The position numbers were made by a program, and so were the translations under genes. The notes under the pieces are model-generated. The model saw only the letters and a program-made list of their open reading frames with translations, was not told where the DNA came from and made no database searches. Shown in pieces: positions 26,918 through 35,056 of a stretch of DNA of 64,000 bases; the stretch's first letter is position 1, and each line of letters starts with the position of its first letter. The stretch is from Microbacterium stercoris (GTDB taxonomy: Bacteria; Actinomycetota; Actinomycetes; Actinomycetales; Microbacteriaceae): the NCBI RefSeq assembly GCF_017592545.1, contig NZ_JAGFOA010000004.1, forward strand, positions 1 to 64,000, read 5' to 3'.

Positions 26918-27748
26918 GTGGACGAAGCGGTCGAACGAGCGGAGCTGCAGCGCCGGGCGTACGGTCCGGCGGGCGGCATCGACGCGGACGGCGCCGCGCG
27001 ACTGGCGTATCTCGAGGAGCGCCACCGCCTGTCCGTCGATCAGGCCGCTCCCGAGGCCCCGCCGCGGAGCGATCCGGGTGCCACCGCCGAGCCGGTCCGC
27101 GGGGCCGGGACGCTGCCCCTGGACCCCTCGACGACGCCCGACGGGTCGACGCCTTCCCCCGCGTCCGTACCTCCCGCGCCCACGCCGATGCCGTCGGCGC
27201 GGCCGGCGCGCAGGTGGCTCTGGGGCGCGGGGGGCCTGACGCTCGGCCTGGTGATCGGCGCCGCGGTCATGCAGGTGGTCACGGGACCGACGACTCTGCA
27301 CGCCGATCGGCAGCCGGATGCGGTGCTCTCGGCCGTCGGGGCGGATGACCGCCCCGAGCGCCCGTTCCCGGCCGACTCCGTGGCCTACAGTGCCTACTTC
27401 GATCTGGACGTGCGGTCCTGGACCGAGACGATCGACGGCCGAGAACGACACTGCCTCGGGTTCGCCGCTCTGAATGAGCGCGTCGAACCGGGCATCTGGT
27501 CGACCTGCACGGCGAGCGGCCTGGATCCGGTGTTCGACATCGAGGTCTGGGACGACGAGGGAGAAGGCCGTCCGATGCTCTTCGGATCGCAGTCGATCGG
27601 TGGAGCGGCGGTGGGCACGCAGCTCCGCTTCGTCCTCGACGGGGATGTCGTGAGAGTCTGGCGGATCGATCCGCCGGAGCCGACGACGCCCGATGGGGTG
27701 GTCCGGCTCGATGTCGAGACGGGCGAGCTGTCCGAGCCCGAGGCCTGA
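26918..27748 (+). CDS. Single-span membrane protein, unknown
   Basis: 276 aa from GTG 26918. A cytoplasmic proline-rich N-terminus of about 100 residues is followed by one helix ('LWGAGGLTLGLVIGAAVMQV') and an extracellular domain of about 150 residues with two Cys ('ERHCLGFAALNERVEPGIWS' and the following 'TCTASG'), likely disulfide-bonded. Actinobacteria commonly carry such anchored proteins of unknown role. The frame upstream of the GTG is inside non-coding sequence. Confidence 0.75.
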   Translation: MDEAVERAELQRRAYGPAGGIDADGAARLAYLEERHRLSVDQAAPEAPPRSDPGATAEPVRGAGTLPLDPSTTPDGSTPSPASVPPAPTPMPSARPARRWLWGAGGLTLGLVIGAAVMQVVTGPTTLHADRQPDAVLSAVGADDRPERPFPADSVAYSAYFDLDVRSWTETIDGRERHCLGFAALNERVEPGIWSTCTASGLDPVFDIEVWDDEGEGRPMLFGSQSIGGAAVGTQLRFVLDGDVVRVWRIDPPEPTTPDGVVRLDVETGELSEPEA

Positions 27749-27752
27749 GCCC

Positions 27753-28403
27753 TCAGATATCCAGGCTCTCGCCCGGCTCGAGCGGGTGGAACTCGCCACC
27801 GCCCTGCTCGGTGGCCCACAGCAGACGCGAGAGGCTCATGCCGCGACCGGCCACCGAGAGGGTCATGTCGTGGGTGCCGAAGGCGTGCCGCGGTGCGACG
27901 GCCATCACGAAGTCCATGGCCTCGCCGAGCTTGAGCCACGGGCCTCCGACCGGCGCGGCGAGCACCGCGACCTCGATGCCCTCCGGGGCCTCGAAAGAGT
28001 CGCCGGGGTAGTACAGCTCGTTGTTGACGAGCACACCGACGTTGTCGCACTGAGGAATGCTCGAATGGATCTGCGCGTGGGTGCCTCCGAAGAAGCGCAG
28101 GGTGAACGCGCCGACGGAGATCTCGTCGCCCGGCAGGACGACGGCGGCCTCGTGCCCGTCGACCTTCTCCGAGATCGCGGCGGCCACCGCGGCCGTCGTG
28201 TAGATCGGCACGTTCGGAGCGTGCTGGAAGATGCGCGCGAGCTGCTCGGGAGTCCAGTGGTCGGCGTGCTCGTGGGTGATCACGATCGCATCGAGCACGT
28301 GGAGCTCGTCCACGTGCGAGGTGAAGGATCCGGGGTCGATAAGCAGCGCGCGGCCCTCGGCTTCGACGCGGAGGGTGGCGTGCTCGAACTTCGTGATGCG
28401 CAT
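27753..28403 (-). CDS. MBL-fold metal-dependent hydrolase
   Basis: 216-aa metallo-beta-lactamase-fold protein of the UlaG/YycJ-like type. The zinc motif is 'AIVITHEHADHWTPEQL' (HxHxDH), with the third ligand region in 'FGGTHAQIHSSI' and later 'YYPGDSFEAPEGIEVAVLAA' and 'FGTHDMTLS'. ATG 28403 is the start. It converges on the anchored membrane-protein gene with only 4 bases between stops. The substrate is unknown. Confidence 0.88.
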   Translation of the reverse strand: MRITKFEHATLRVEAEGRALLIDPGSFTSHVDELHVLDAIVITHEHADHWTPEQLARIFQHAPNVPIYTTAAVAAAISEKVDGHEAAVVLPGDEISVGAFTLRFFGGTHAQIHSSIPQCDNVGVLVNNELYYPGDSFEAPEGIEVAVLAAPVGGPWLKLGEAMDFVMAVAPRHAFGTHDMTLSVAGRGMSLSRLLWATEQGGGEFHPLEPGESLDI

Positions 28404-28459
28404 GCTCCGAGTCAACCACGCGCGCGACACGCACGGGATCGTCGCAGGGCGGCCCCGAT

Positions 28460-28488
28460 TTGTCCACTGCACGAGGGCATGTCATACT
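28460..28488 (+). promoter_or_regulatory. Promoter of the tRNA-Glu pair
   Basis: TTGTCC at 28460-28465 and CATACT at 28483-28488 with a 17-base spacer, about 50 bases before the first tRNA-Glu. Both hexamers are close to the housekeeping sigma consensus. Confidence 0.6.
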
Positions 28489-28540
28489 CTTCTAGTTGCC
28501 GGAAACGGGAACGGGGCCCGAAAGGGTCCGAAACTAGGAC

Positions 28541-28613
28541 GGCCCCATCGTATAGCGGCCTAGTACGCTGGCCTCTCACGCCGGTAACGCGGGTTCGAAT
28601 CCCGCTGGGGTCA
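28541..28613 (+). tRNA. tRNA-Glu (anticodon CTC)
   Basis: 73-nt cloverleaf: acceptor GGCCCCA with TGGGGTC, anticodon loop CTCTCAC giving CTC (reads GAG), T arm GCGGGTTCGAATCCCGC. CCA not encoded. Identical to the second copy 141 bases downstream. Confidence 0.95.
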
Positions 28614-28681
28614 CAATCTCATACTTCTCGCTGTCGCGCGCGGCAGGCGAGATCCGGTCCGCGAGGACCATCAACTAGGAC

Positions 28682-28754
28682 GGCCCCATCGTATAGCGGC
28701 CTAGTACGCTGGCCTCTCACGCCGGTAACGCGGGTTCGAATCCCGCTGGGGTCA
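28682..28754 (+). tRNA. tRNA-Glu (anticodon CTC), second copy and integration site
   Basis: Identical 73-nt copy of the preceding tRNA. Its last 13 bases (CCCGCTGGGGTCA) plus the downstream terminator are repeated at 32976-33027, so its 3' end is the attachment site of the small island. Confidence 0.95.
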
Positions 28755-28761
28755 CCACAGC

Positions 28762-28793
28762 AAGAAGCCCGGTCCGCTCGGACCGGGCTTCTT
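28762..28793. terminator. Bidirectional terminator, copy 1
   Basis: A 14-bp perfect stem (28762-28775 with 28780-28793) around a GCTC loop, built on AAGAAGCCCGGTCC. It would stop the tRNA transcript. In the ancestral arrangement it also closed narK from the other side. Confidence 0.85.
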
Positions 28794-28807
28794 CGCGTCG
28801 CCTCGGA

Positions 28808-29054
28808 TCACGCGGCGTCCTTCGGGGCGTGGGCGATGATGTAGGTGAACAGCGTGGCCGCCAGCGCGGTGGCGCACAGCAGGCCGAGGCCGACGGTGTA
28901 GCCCCCGAGCTCCGGGCTGTAGGTGGCGCCCATCAGAAGCGGCGGGAAGAAGCCTCCGAGACCGCCCGCCGCGCCGACCATGCCGGTGATCGTGCCGACA
29001 CGCGCTTGCGGAGCGCGCTGCGCGACCCAGGTGAAGACGGCGCCCGCGCCGCCG
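28808..29054 (-). pseudogene. Truncated, diverged narK 3' end
   Basis: Encodes the last 82 residues of a NarK ('GAVFTWVAQRAPQARVGTIT' to 'FTYIIAHAPKDAA') with stop at 28808. Compared with the intact narK (33042) there are nine base differences in about 245, seven silent and two changing a residue (Gly/Ala and Ala/Thr). That silent-biased pattern shows it diverged while functional in another lineage and was later cut off near 29054. Beyond that point similarity ends abruptly. Confidence 0.9.
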
Positions 29055-29374
29055 AGCGGTACAGCGCCCGCAGCCTTTCCTGCGCAGTCCATCCGAACCA
29101 GTACGAGCCCATTCAGGCGGGCTGTGCGATTGGCACGGCGACGCCGTGCAGCTCGTTGGGCACTTTGTGTGCTTTTCTCGTCGGTGCGGCTCTCGTACGA
29201 GGCGTCAAGTGAAACGAGGCGGCTGTTCAGCTCCTCATGCGGAAGGGAACCCACCGCTCTCGTACGTTATGAACGGCACCGTGCCACCGCGAGGGCGGTT
29301 GATGATGAGCCGCGTCCACAGTTGTATCGCCGCGCTCCTCATTGAGGTCTTCCAAGCATCGGTACGCTGACCGC
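29055..29374. other. Intergenic, no gene seen
   Basis: No convincing coding frame. The segment leads from the narK truncation point to the HEPN-like gene. A TACGCT hexamer at 29363-29368 lies six bases before the GTG at 29375 and can serve as the -10 of a leaderless transcript. Confidence 0.45.
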
Positions 29375-30406
29375 GTGCGAGATAACCGCCTAGACCCGCT
29401 GCCGTCCGAACTGCGTCGCCGTCGCGAGCAGGCGGCAGCTGAGATGGAGACTGGCATCGCTTGGCTCGACGGTTGTCCAGCTTCCGTCGGCGCCGAGATA
29501 GCTGCGGCCGTAGATGAGCTGACCAACGTCTCGTACCGCGTGTACCAGCGTGCTGACAGGCGGCTGGGCTTCCGCGCCTCTCGAGACTGGGTCAGCGAGC
29601 GACGACTCCGTGGCGAGGATGACGACATCGCCCGTCTCGACGCTGTAGCCGCCGTCGTTGGCGCGTTTGTATGGCTGGCGGAGAACGACGACGAGTGGGA
29701 GGACTCGGGATACAGCAATCGAAACAACTACGAACCGACCTACGACCTGGACACTCTCATTGAGGTACTGAACGACCGCCTGCTTCACGCGCGCGTTGAC
29801 TGGTCCTTCGAAGATGGCCGTTTCCAGGAGCGCGGGAACTTCGTGATGCACTCCGAGGTGCTGCGCCCGGCCACGATCCTGCTTGCGGACGACCTTACGT
29901 TCGTGCGGGCGTCCGCTGCGTTTCAGAGTGCGCTGACGAAGCTGACGAAGGGTGAGGCGGATGTCGCGTTGACAGAAGCAGCTACGTCGCTCCAGGAGTT
30001 CTTCCGAGCGCTCGGCGTGGACGGGAACTCTTTGTCGAACCAGCTCGACAACGCAGCGACCCAGAAGGTCATCAGCGGCGCTGATCGGAGTCTCATGAAG
30101 CCTCTCATGGACTGGGTCAACGCAGACCGCTCAAATCGGGGCAACGCGCACTACCACCGTGCCGGTGACGTCACGAAGGCGGATGCCTGGCTGATGATGC
30201 ACGTCGTCGCCGCGCTAATGGTGCGTCTGTCGAACAGGGAGCCGCGCGACATCCTCGCCGCCCGCGAAAAGCGCGAAGCCGACGCGGCCGCAGAGCGCGA
30301 GAAGCAGGCCCGGGTCGAACTCGAGGCGGCTCAGGCCGTTGTCGCTGCTCGTGAACCCGACCCGTGGGGGTCGCCCACCCAGTACGGGGACGACACCCCG
30401 TTTTGA
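29375..30406 (+). CDS. HEPN-like (abortive-infection-type) protein
   Basis: 343 aa from GTG 29375, which follows a TACGCT -10-like hexamer by six bases. The N-terminal half is helical with an acidic central stretch. The C-terminal region (about 170-300) resembles the C-terminal domain of Abi/HEPN proteins: 'ALTEAATSLQEFFRALGVDG' and then 'DRSNRGNAHYHRAGDV', which contains an R-x6-H arrangement (Arg252, His259) similar to the HEPN RNase motif, then 'ADAWLMMHVVAALMVRLS'. A highly charged tail closes the protein. The relationship is by pattern only; an RNase/abortive-infection role is inference, supported by the neighbouring restriction-type gene. Confidence 0.7.
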   Translation: MRDNRLDPLPSELRRRREQAAAEMETGIAWLDGCPASVGAEIAAAVDELTNVSYRVYQRADRRLGFRASRDWVSERRLRGEDDDIARLDAVAAVVGAFVWLAENDDEWEDSGYSNRNNYEPTYDLDTLIEVLNDRLLHARVDWSFEDGRFQERGNFVMHSEVLRPATILLADDLTFVRASAAFQSALTKLTKGEADVALTEAATSLQEFFRALGVDGNSLSNQLDNAATQKVISGADRSLMKPLMDWVNADRSNRGNAHYHRAGDVTKADAWLMMHVVAALMVRLSNREPRDILAAREKREADAAAEREKQARVELEAAQAVVAAREPDPWGSPTQYGDDTPF

Positions 30407-30695
30407 GTCACTTCCGACTGCTGATGGGCGGGTTCTGACGAATCCAATCGGACCAGACGATATCTACCAGAAGCAACATGTCCCGCTCGCCGACGTACGC
30501 GAGGAGCTGACGTTCGTCAGGCTTCTCGTGCCTGGTCACCGCGCAGCGCGCTGCGACTGCTGCGCATCATGACGAGCTCGATGAGGGCCCCATAGCACTC
30601 GACCGGCCGGAATCTCTACCGAAGCTGACTCATCGGTTGCGAGCGATGGTCCCACGGCGCTGACAGTATGGGGGAGTTCTGACAAGGGGGAAACG
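30407..30695. other. Spacer between HEPN-like and Mrr genes
   Basis: No confident gene. It ends with GGGGGAAACG just before the Mrr-family start, with AAGGGGGAA as the likely ribosome site. Short open stretches show no family resemblance. Confidence 0.4.
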
Positions 30696-31760
30696 ATGAC
30701 CGAGCCTCGCGCATGGGTTGTTCGCGGCGGTAGCAAGGGTGAGAGCGACCCGCTGTTCCTCAGCGACAACCTCGTAGGTATCGGGTTCACCGAGTGGGGC
30801 GACCTCACCGCGGTGGACAGTCGTGAGGCTATGAAGGCACGGGCGCTAAAGGTTCTTCCTGACGCCAGGGAAGCATCGGCGTTCAACTACGCAGCGCAGG
30901 CCTGGGCGTTCCGCGGGCGCATCGAGCGCGGCGACTTCGTCGTCGTTCCCTTGAAGAACACGCAGCGCGTCGCCATCGGGCGCATCACCGGCAACTATGA
31001 GTACGTCGCCGACGGCCTAGGCGTGCTCCGCCACATCCGCAAGGTGGAGTGGCTGCGCACAGACATCCCGCGCACTGTCATCGGGAAAGACCTGCTCTAC
31101 TCCATCGGCGCGTTCTCCACGGTTGTGCAGGTGCAGCGCAACGACGCCGCGTGGCGTTTCTCGGTGCTCGCCGGGTCGCCTGACGCGGAGGACCCTGGTG
31201 AGCGTTCGGGAGCGACCCCGAAGCCTGTGGCTCCTGTCGAGACGGACGATGACGCAGACCTCGCGGATGCGGCGACCGAGTCCGGTTTCGACATCGACGC
31301 GTATGTCTCTGATCGCATCACTGCGCGCATTCGCGAACGCTTCGACGGTCATCGCCTCTCACAGCTCGTTGGCGCGATTCTCGAAGCGGAAGGATTCGTC
31401 GTCCAGGTGTCGCCTCCCGGCTCCGACGGGGGAGTGGACATCCTCGCGGGCCGCGGGCTGTTCGGAATGGACTCGCCGCGCGTAGTCGTTCAGGTGAAGT
31501 CGGAGCCAAAGGCGGTGAGCGACACGGTCGTCGCGCAACTCCACGGCGCGGTGGCACGCAACGCGGCGGACCAGGGTCTTCTGGTGGCGATGGGCGGCGT
31601 GACGAGGCCCGCGGAGCAGCAACTCGTCGGGCAGAGGTTTCGAGTCGCCGTGTGGGATGCCGACCGGCTCCAGCGCGCCATCTTTGACAACTACGACGCG
31701 CTGCCCGCTGACGTGAAGGCGGACCTGCCGCTGCGTCGCGCGTGGGTGCTCGCTGAATAG
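30696..31760 (+). CDS. Mrr-family restriction endonuclease with N-terminal PUA-like domain
   Basis: 354-aa protein of the COG4127 type. Residues 5-160 form a PUA/EVE-like reader domain ('AWVVRGGSKGESDPLFLSDN', 'GIGFTEWGDLT', 'GDFVVVPLKNTQRVAIGRI'). Residues 220-330 form an Mrr catalytic domain: 'LVGAILEAEGFVVQVSPPG', the acidic site 'DGGVDILAGRG' (Asp248), 'VVVQVKSE' (Gln266-x-Lys268), and 'ARNAADQGLLVAMGGVT'. Such enzymes cut modified or foreign DNA. No methyltransferase is nearby, so it is probably a modification-dependent (type IV) enzyme. ATG 30696 follows a purine-rich ribosome site. Confidence 0.88.
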   Translation: MTEPRAWVVRGGSKGESDPLFLSDNLVGIGFTEWGDLTAVDSREAMKARALKVLPDAREASAFNYAAQAWAFRGRIERGDFVVVPLKNTQRVAIGRITGNYEYVADGLGVLRHIRKVEWLRTDIPRTVIGKDLLYSIGAFSTVVQVQRNDAAWRFSVLAGSPDAEDPGERSGATPKPVAPVETDDDADLADAATESGFDIDAYVSDRITARIRERFDGHRLSQLVGAILEAEGFVVQVSPPGSDGGVDILAGRGLFGMDSPRVVVQVKSEPKAVSDTVVAQLHGAVARNAADQGLLVAMGGVTRPAEQQLVGQRFRVAVWDADRLQRAIFDNYDALPADVKADLPLRRAWVLAE

Positions 31761-31762
31761 GT

Positions 31763-32779
31763 GTGACGACCATGTCGACAGCCAAGGTGAACGCCAGCGA
31801 GCCGATGAATGCGTTCGTTGAGCACTTCTTGAAGGCTTCCGCGGAGATGGCACGTCTCGCCCTCGATGGCGTCGGCACGGACTCGCAGGCGGACGCTGCG
31901 TCAGCTCTGGTGCGAGCAGGGATGTCGCTGGAGTTCGCTTTACGCGCCGTCGTCGCCGGAGTTTCGCCCTCGCTGCTGTTCATCGCTCGCAGTCAGAATG
32001 CGACCATGAGCGCGGCAATGGTGCGAGCACATCAGACCGCCCACGTTGAGGTCGAGTGGCTCTCCGCGCAGACCACGACGGATACCGCGGTGGTGCGAAA
32101 CCTGGCTGCGCAGGCCGTTCCGGGGCTCAGCGACCTCAACGCGGATGTATCAGCCGTGTTCGAGCAGCGCAACGCGGTCGTCCACGCGTATGCCGTGGAT
32201 ACGTCGCAGCTTCGCCCCGTCATGACCTCACTGGCAAAGGTGGTTGCTGCGGTGCTGCCCAGCATCGGCGTGAAGCCAAAGCGGTTTTGGGACAAGGAGC
32301 GTCTCGACCTGGTGAATGCACTCATCGACGAGAGGGCTGAGGTGATTCGCGCGGAGGTGGCAGTAAAGATACGTGCCGCCAAAATCCGTTACGAAAAGCT
32401 GGAGGCTCAATTGGTCCTAGGTGACTTGTTGGCCGTGGTCGGCCTGATCGAAGACGAAGGCAGCCCCCTCATTCCTCCTGGCCGTGTGGTCTTCCGCGAC
32501 AAGTGTCCCGCTTGTACGTACCGCGCTGAACTCTTAGTCAAGCCGGAAGACGAGTTCGGCAACCCGGAGGAACTGGAACTAGTGGATTGGGAGGATGGCA
32601 GCCCGACGGGGGTGCTTATCCCGCAGCTCCCGACTGCTGTGCAGCTCCAGTGCCCGGTCTGTCGTCTCGCTCTGACGTATGCCGAGTTGCAGGCTGTCTA
32701 TCCGGGGCTGGCTGACCTCGCCGGGTACGCGGTGGAGCCTCGGCGTGGCACCATCCAGGAATACGACGAGGCTCTCTGA
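31763..32779 (+). CDS. HEPN-motif protein with zinc ribbon
   Basis: 338 aa, starting two bases after the Mrr stop (GTG 31763; ATG 31772 is an alternative), so the two are coexpressed. Residues 20-160 are helical and include 'FEQRNAVVHAYAV' with a clear R-x4-H motif (Arg136, His141) of HEPN ribonucleases. A long helix follows ('AEVAVKIRAAKIRYEKLEA'). The C-terminal part has two Cys pairs, 'DKCPACTYRAELLV' near 248 and 'LQCPVCRLALTY' near 295, forming a zinc ribbon. The combination suggests an RNA-cutting effector; family not named. No signal peptide. Confidence 0.72.
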   Translation: MTTMSTAKVNASEPMNAFVEHFLKASAEMARLALDGVGTDSQADAASALVRAGMSLEFALRAVVAGVSPSLLFIARSQNATMSAAMVRAHQTAHVEVEWLSAQTTTDTAVVRNLAAQAVPGLSDLNADVSAVFEQRNAVVHAYAVDTSQLRPVMTSLAKVVAAVLPSIGVKPKRFWDKERLDLVNALIDERAEVIRAEVAVKIRAAKIRYEKLEAQLVLGDLLAVVGLIEDEGSPLIPPGRVVFRDKCPACTYRAELLVKPEDEFGNPEELELVDWEDGSPTGVLIPQLPTAVQLQCPVCRLALTYAELQAVYPGLADLAGYAVEPRRGTIQEYDEAL

Positions 32780-32821
32780 CGGTACCAACCGCAGCGGCGA
32801 CGATTTCACGTCAACCTCAGG

Positions 32822-32992
32822 TTAGCTAGCGATCGCTGATTCCGCGGCAGTTGACCCCAGCAACGCCTTGGTTTGCTCGTGCTGAATAGCGACCCGCATA
32901 GCGGCCTGGCTGCGTCCGGCACCAGGATCCCCTATCGGATTTCTAGCTACAAGCCCTCTATCCCGAATGGCCGCCCCCGCTGGGGTCACCAC
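32822..32992 (-). CDS. Possible 56-aa peptide overlapping the attachment site
   Basis: A minus-strand frame opens with GTG codons inside the attachment core (32992) and ends at 32822. It reads 'VVTPAGAAIRDRGLVARNPI' followed by 'GDPGAGRSQAAMRVAIQHEQ'. The last part ('TKALLGSTAAESAIAS') has balanced composition. It may be the tail of a longer element gene cut by integration, or chance. Confidence 0.25.
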   Translation of the reverse strand: MVTPAGAAIRDRGLVARNPIGDPGAGRSQAAMRVAIQHEQTKALLGSTAAESAIAS

Positions 32993-33027
32993 AGCAAGAA
33001 GCCCGGTCCGCTCGGACCGGGCTTCTT
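32976..33027. repeat. Duplicated tRNA 3' end and terminator (att-like)
   Basis: Bases 32976-33029 repeat 28742-28795 exactly: CCCGCTGGGGTCA of the tRNA-Glu T arm and acceptor, then ACCACAGC-type spacer and the perfect terminator (32996-33027). The sequence to the left is unrelated to the tRNA. This is the right boundary of the small island, in the form produced by insertion at a tRNA 3' end. Confidence 0.85.
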
Positions 33028-33041
33028 CGCGTTGCCGTCGA

Positions 33042-34262
33042 TCACGTGGCGTCCTTCGGGGCGTGGGCGATGATGTAGGTGAACAGCGTGGCCGCCAGCG
33101 CGGTGGCGCACAGCAGGGCGAGGCCCACGGTGTAGCCTCCGAGCTCGGGGCTGTAGGTGGCGCCCATCAGAAGCGGCGGGAAGAAGCCTCCGAGACCGCC
33201 CGCGGCGCCGACCATGCCGGTGATCGTGCCGACGCGCGCCTGCGGAGCGCGCTGCGCGACCCAGGTGAAGACGGCGCCTGCGCCGCCGGCGAGCAGCATG
33301 CCCATGATCACGAACGAAGCCCCGGCGAGCAGCTCCGGCGGTGGCACGAAGGCGATCACGACCGCCATCAGGGCGGTGGCGCCCAGCAGCACCTGCAGCA
33401 CGCGAGCTGGGCCGAACCGGTCGGAGAGAATGCCGCCGAAGGGGCGCGCGACCACCGCGGCGATGGCGAACCCCGCAGTGCGCGCGCCGGCTCCCGCGAG
33501 TTCGTAGCCGTACACCGTGTTGAGGTAGGTCGGCAGATACGTCGAGAAGGCGACGAAGCCGCCGAAGGTCACGGCGTACAGGAACGACATCTGCCAGGTG
33601 ATGGCGAGGCGCCCCGCGGCCGCGAGCTTCGGCAGCACCCTGTCGGTGTTCGGCTTCCATGCGGGGGAATCCCGCATGAACAGCCACACCAGAAAGGCCA
33701 TGATGACGAGAGCGACGGCCATGATGACGTGCGTCGGCACATACCCGACCCACTGCACCATACGCGGCGTGAAGAATGCGGACAGAGCGGTGCCGCCCGT
33801 TCCCATGCCGAACACGCCGGTGGCGAATCCGCGCTTCTCCGGCGGGTACCAGGCGTTCACGAACGGCACGCCGATCGCGAACGTCGTGCCCGCGATGCCG
33901 AGAACGAACCCGAAGATCAGCAGCATCACGTACGAGTCGATGGATCCGGCCCACGCGACCAGGAGCAGAGGGACGGCCGAGATCGCCGTGAACGCGGCGA
34001 ACATCGAACGACCGCCGTAGCGGTCGGTGAGCACACCCGTGAGGATGCGTCCGAGCGATCCGACCAGCACCGGCACGGCGACGAGGATCGAGGTCTGCGT
34101 GGCGGTGAGGTCCATGTCCTGCGCGTAGCGGATGCCCAGCGGACCGATCTCGTTCCACGCCCAGAAGGTGATGGCGAAGGCCGCCGTGGCGAGCCAGAGG
34201 TTCTTCGCACGCCCCGGCAGCGGGTGCGTCACGGTCTGCGCCGTGCGGGCGGGCGTGCTCAT
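33042..34262 (-). CDS. narK: Nitrate/nitrite MFS transporter
   Basis: 406-aa NarK-type facilitator, taking up nitrate and/or exporting nitrite for respiratory reduction. Conserved pieces: 'FWAWNEIGPLGIRYAQDMDL', 'GRILTGVLTDRYGGRSMF', the first nitrate signature region 'GIAGTTFAIGVPFVNAWYPP' and 'GFATGVFGMGTGGTALSAFF', and the second 'GMVGAAGGLGGFFPPLLMG'. ATG 34262 overlaps the narI stop (ATGA), so it is the last gene of the nar operon. A terminator follows. Confidence 0.94.
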   Translation of the reverse strand: MSTPARTAQTVTHPLPGRAKNLWLATAAFAITFWAWNEIGPLGIRYAQDMDLTATQTSILVAVPVLVGSLGRILTGVLTDRYGGRSMFAAFTAISAVPLLLVAWAGSIDSYVMLLIFGFVLGIAGTTFAIGVPFVNAWYPPEKRGFATGVFGMGTGGTALSAFFTPRMVQWVGYVPTHVIMAVALVIMAFLVWLFMRDSPAWKPNTDRVLPKLAAAGRLAITWQMSFLYAVTFGGFVAFSTYLPTYLNTVYGYELAGAGARTAGFAIAAVVARPFGGILSDRFGPARVLQVLLGATALMAVVIAFVPPPELLAGASFVIMGMLLAGGAGAVFTWVAQRAPQARVGTITGMVGAAGGLGGFFPPLLMGATYSPELGGYTVGLALLCATALAATLFTYIIAHAPKDAT

Positions 34263-35056
34263 CGTCGGCCTCCTGTCGGGCGGCGGTCTCTGCGGGTGGG
34301 GCGGTCGGACTCCCGATCCGGCGTGCCGATCGGGGCCCACCCGCGCCGGATCGCGCGGGCCGACGAGGGCCGCCCGTCGCGCGAGCGGTAGACGATGTAA
34401 GGACGGAACAGATAGTGCAGCGGAGCGGTGAACGCGTGGACCAGCCGTGTGAACGGCCAGATCATAAACAGCACCATTCCGATGAGGGTGTGGATCTGGA
34501 ACTCGAGGGTGGCCTGCGACATCGCGACGATGTCGGGCTGGAACACGAAAAGCGACCGGAACCACGGGGCGACGGTGTCGCGATAGGTCTGCTCGTGATG
34601 GGGCCCGAAGACGCTGATCAGCGTGGTCGCGAGACCTGCGACGATCGCGAGCACCAGCACGACGTACATGAACTTGTCGTTCCAGGTGGTGGCCATGAAC
34701 ACCGGCCCGGTCGTGCGACGGCGGTAGATCAGGATGGCGACCCCGCCGAGGGTCGCGATGCCCGCCACCGCCCCCAGACTCAGCGCGACGACGTGGTACA
34801 TCTCCTCGGTGACGCCGACGGCAGCGGTCCAGGTGTTGGGGATCACCAGGCCGATCGCGTGGCCGACGATCACAACGAGCAGGCCGAAGTGGAACAGCGG
34901 CGAGCCGATGCGCAGCAGCCGCGACTCGTACAGCTGCGATGAGCGGGTGGTCCAGCCGAACTTGTCGTAGCGGTATCGCCAGATGGTGCCGCCGATGAGG
35001 ATCGCCAGCATCACGTAGGGCAGCACACCCCACAGCAGCAGGTCCCACGTGTTCAC
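34259..35056 (-). CDS. narI: Respiratory nitrate reductase gamma subunit
   Basis: 265-aa membrane cytochrome b subunit that passes quinol electrons to NarH. Five helices; the heme ligands are likely in 'LFHFGLLVVIVGHAIGLVIP' and 'FQIHTLIGMVLFMIWPFTRL'. The C-terminal 45 residues are an Arg-rich hydrophilic tail. Start GTG 35056 overlaps the narJ stop; its own stop overlaps narK. Confidence 0.94.
   Translation of the reverse strand: MNTWDLLLWGVLPYVMLAILIGGTIWRYRYDKFGWTTRSSQLYESRLLRIGSPLFHFGLLVVIVGHAIGLVIPNTWTAAVGVTEEMYHVVALSLGAVAGIATLGGVAILIYRRRTTGPVFMATTWNDKFMYVVLVLAIVAGLATTLISVFGPHHEQTYRDTVAPWFRSLFVFQPDIVAMSQATLEFQIHTLIGMVLFMIWPFTRLVHAFTAPLHYLFRPYIVYRSRDGRPSSARAIRRGWAPIGTPDRESDRPTRRDRRPTGGRR

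Larger units (their letters stand above)
28755..32992. mobile_element. Small accessory island at tRNA-Glu
   Basis: The segment is bounded on the left by tRNA-Glu and on the right by a repeat of the tRNA 3' end, terminator and narK tail. The left edge carries a narK 3' fragment (28808-29054) that differs from the intact narK at about 4% of bases. Inside are a HEPN-like protein, an Mrr-family endonuclease and a HEPN/zinc-ribbon protein, with more AT-rich codon use than the core. No integrase gene is visible, so the island is either mobilised in trans or a remnant moved by homologous recombination. Confidence 0.75.

Noticed and set aside
28808..29254. A second short transporter gene
   Set aside because: Only the first 247 bases match narK; the upstream part of the open frame is non-coding junk, so it is a truncated remnant.
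29055..32992. Integrase gene for the tRNA-Glu island
   Set aside because: No tyrosine or serine recombinase motif could be read in any frame of the island.
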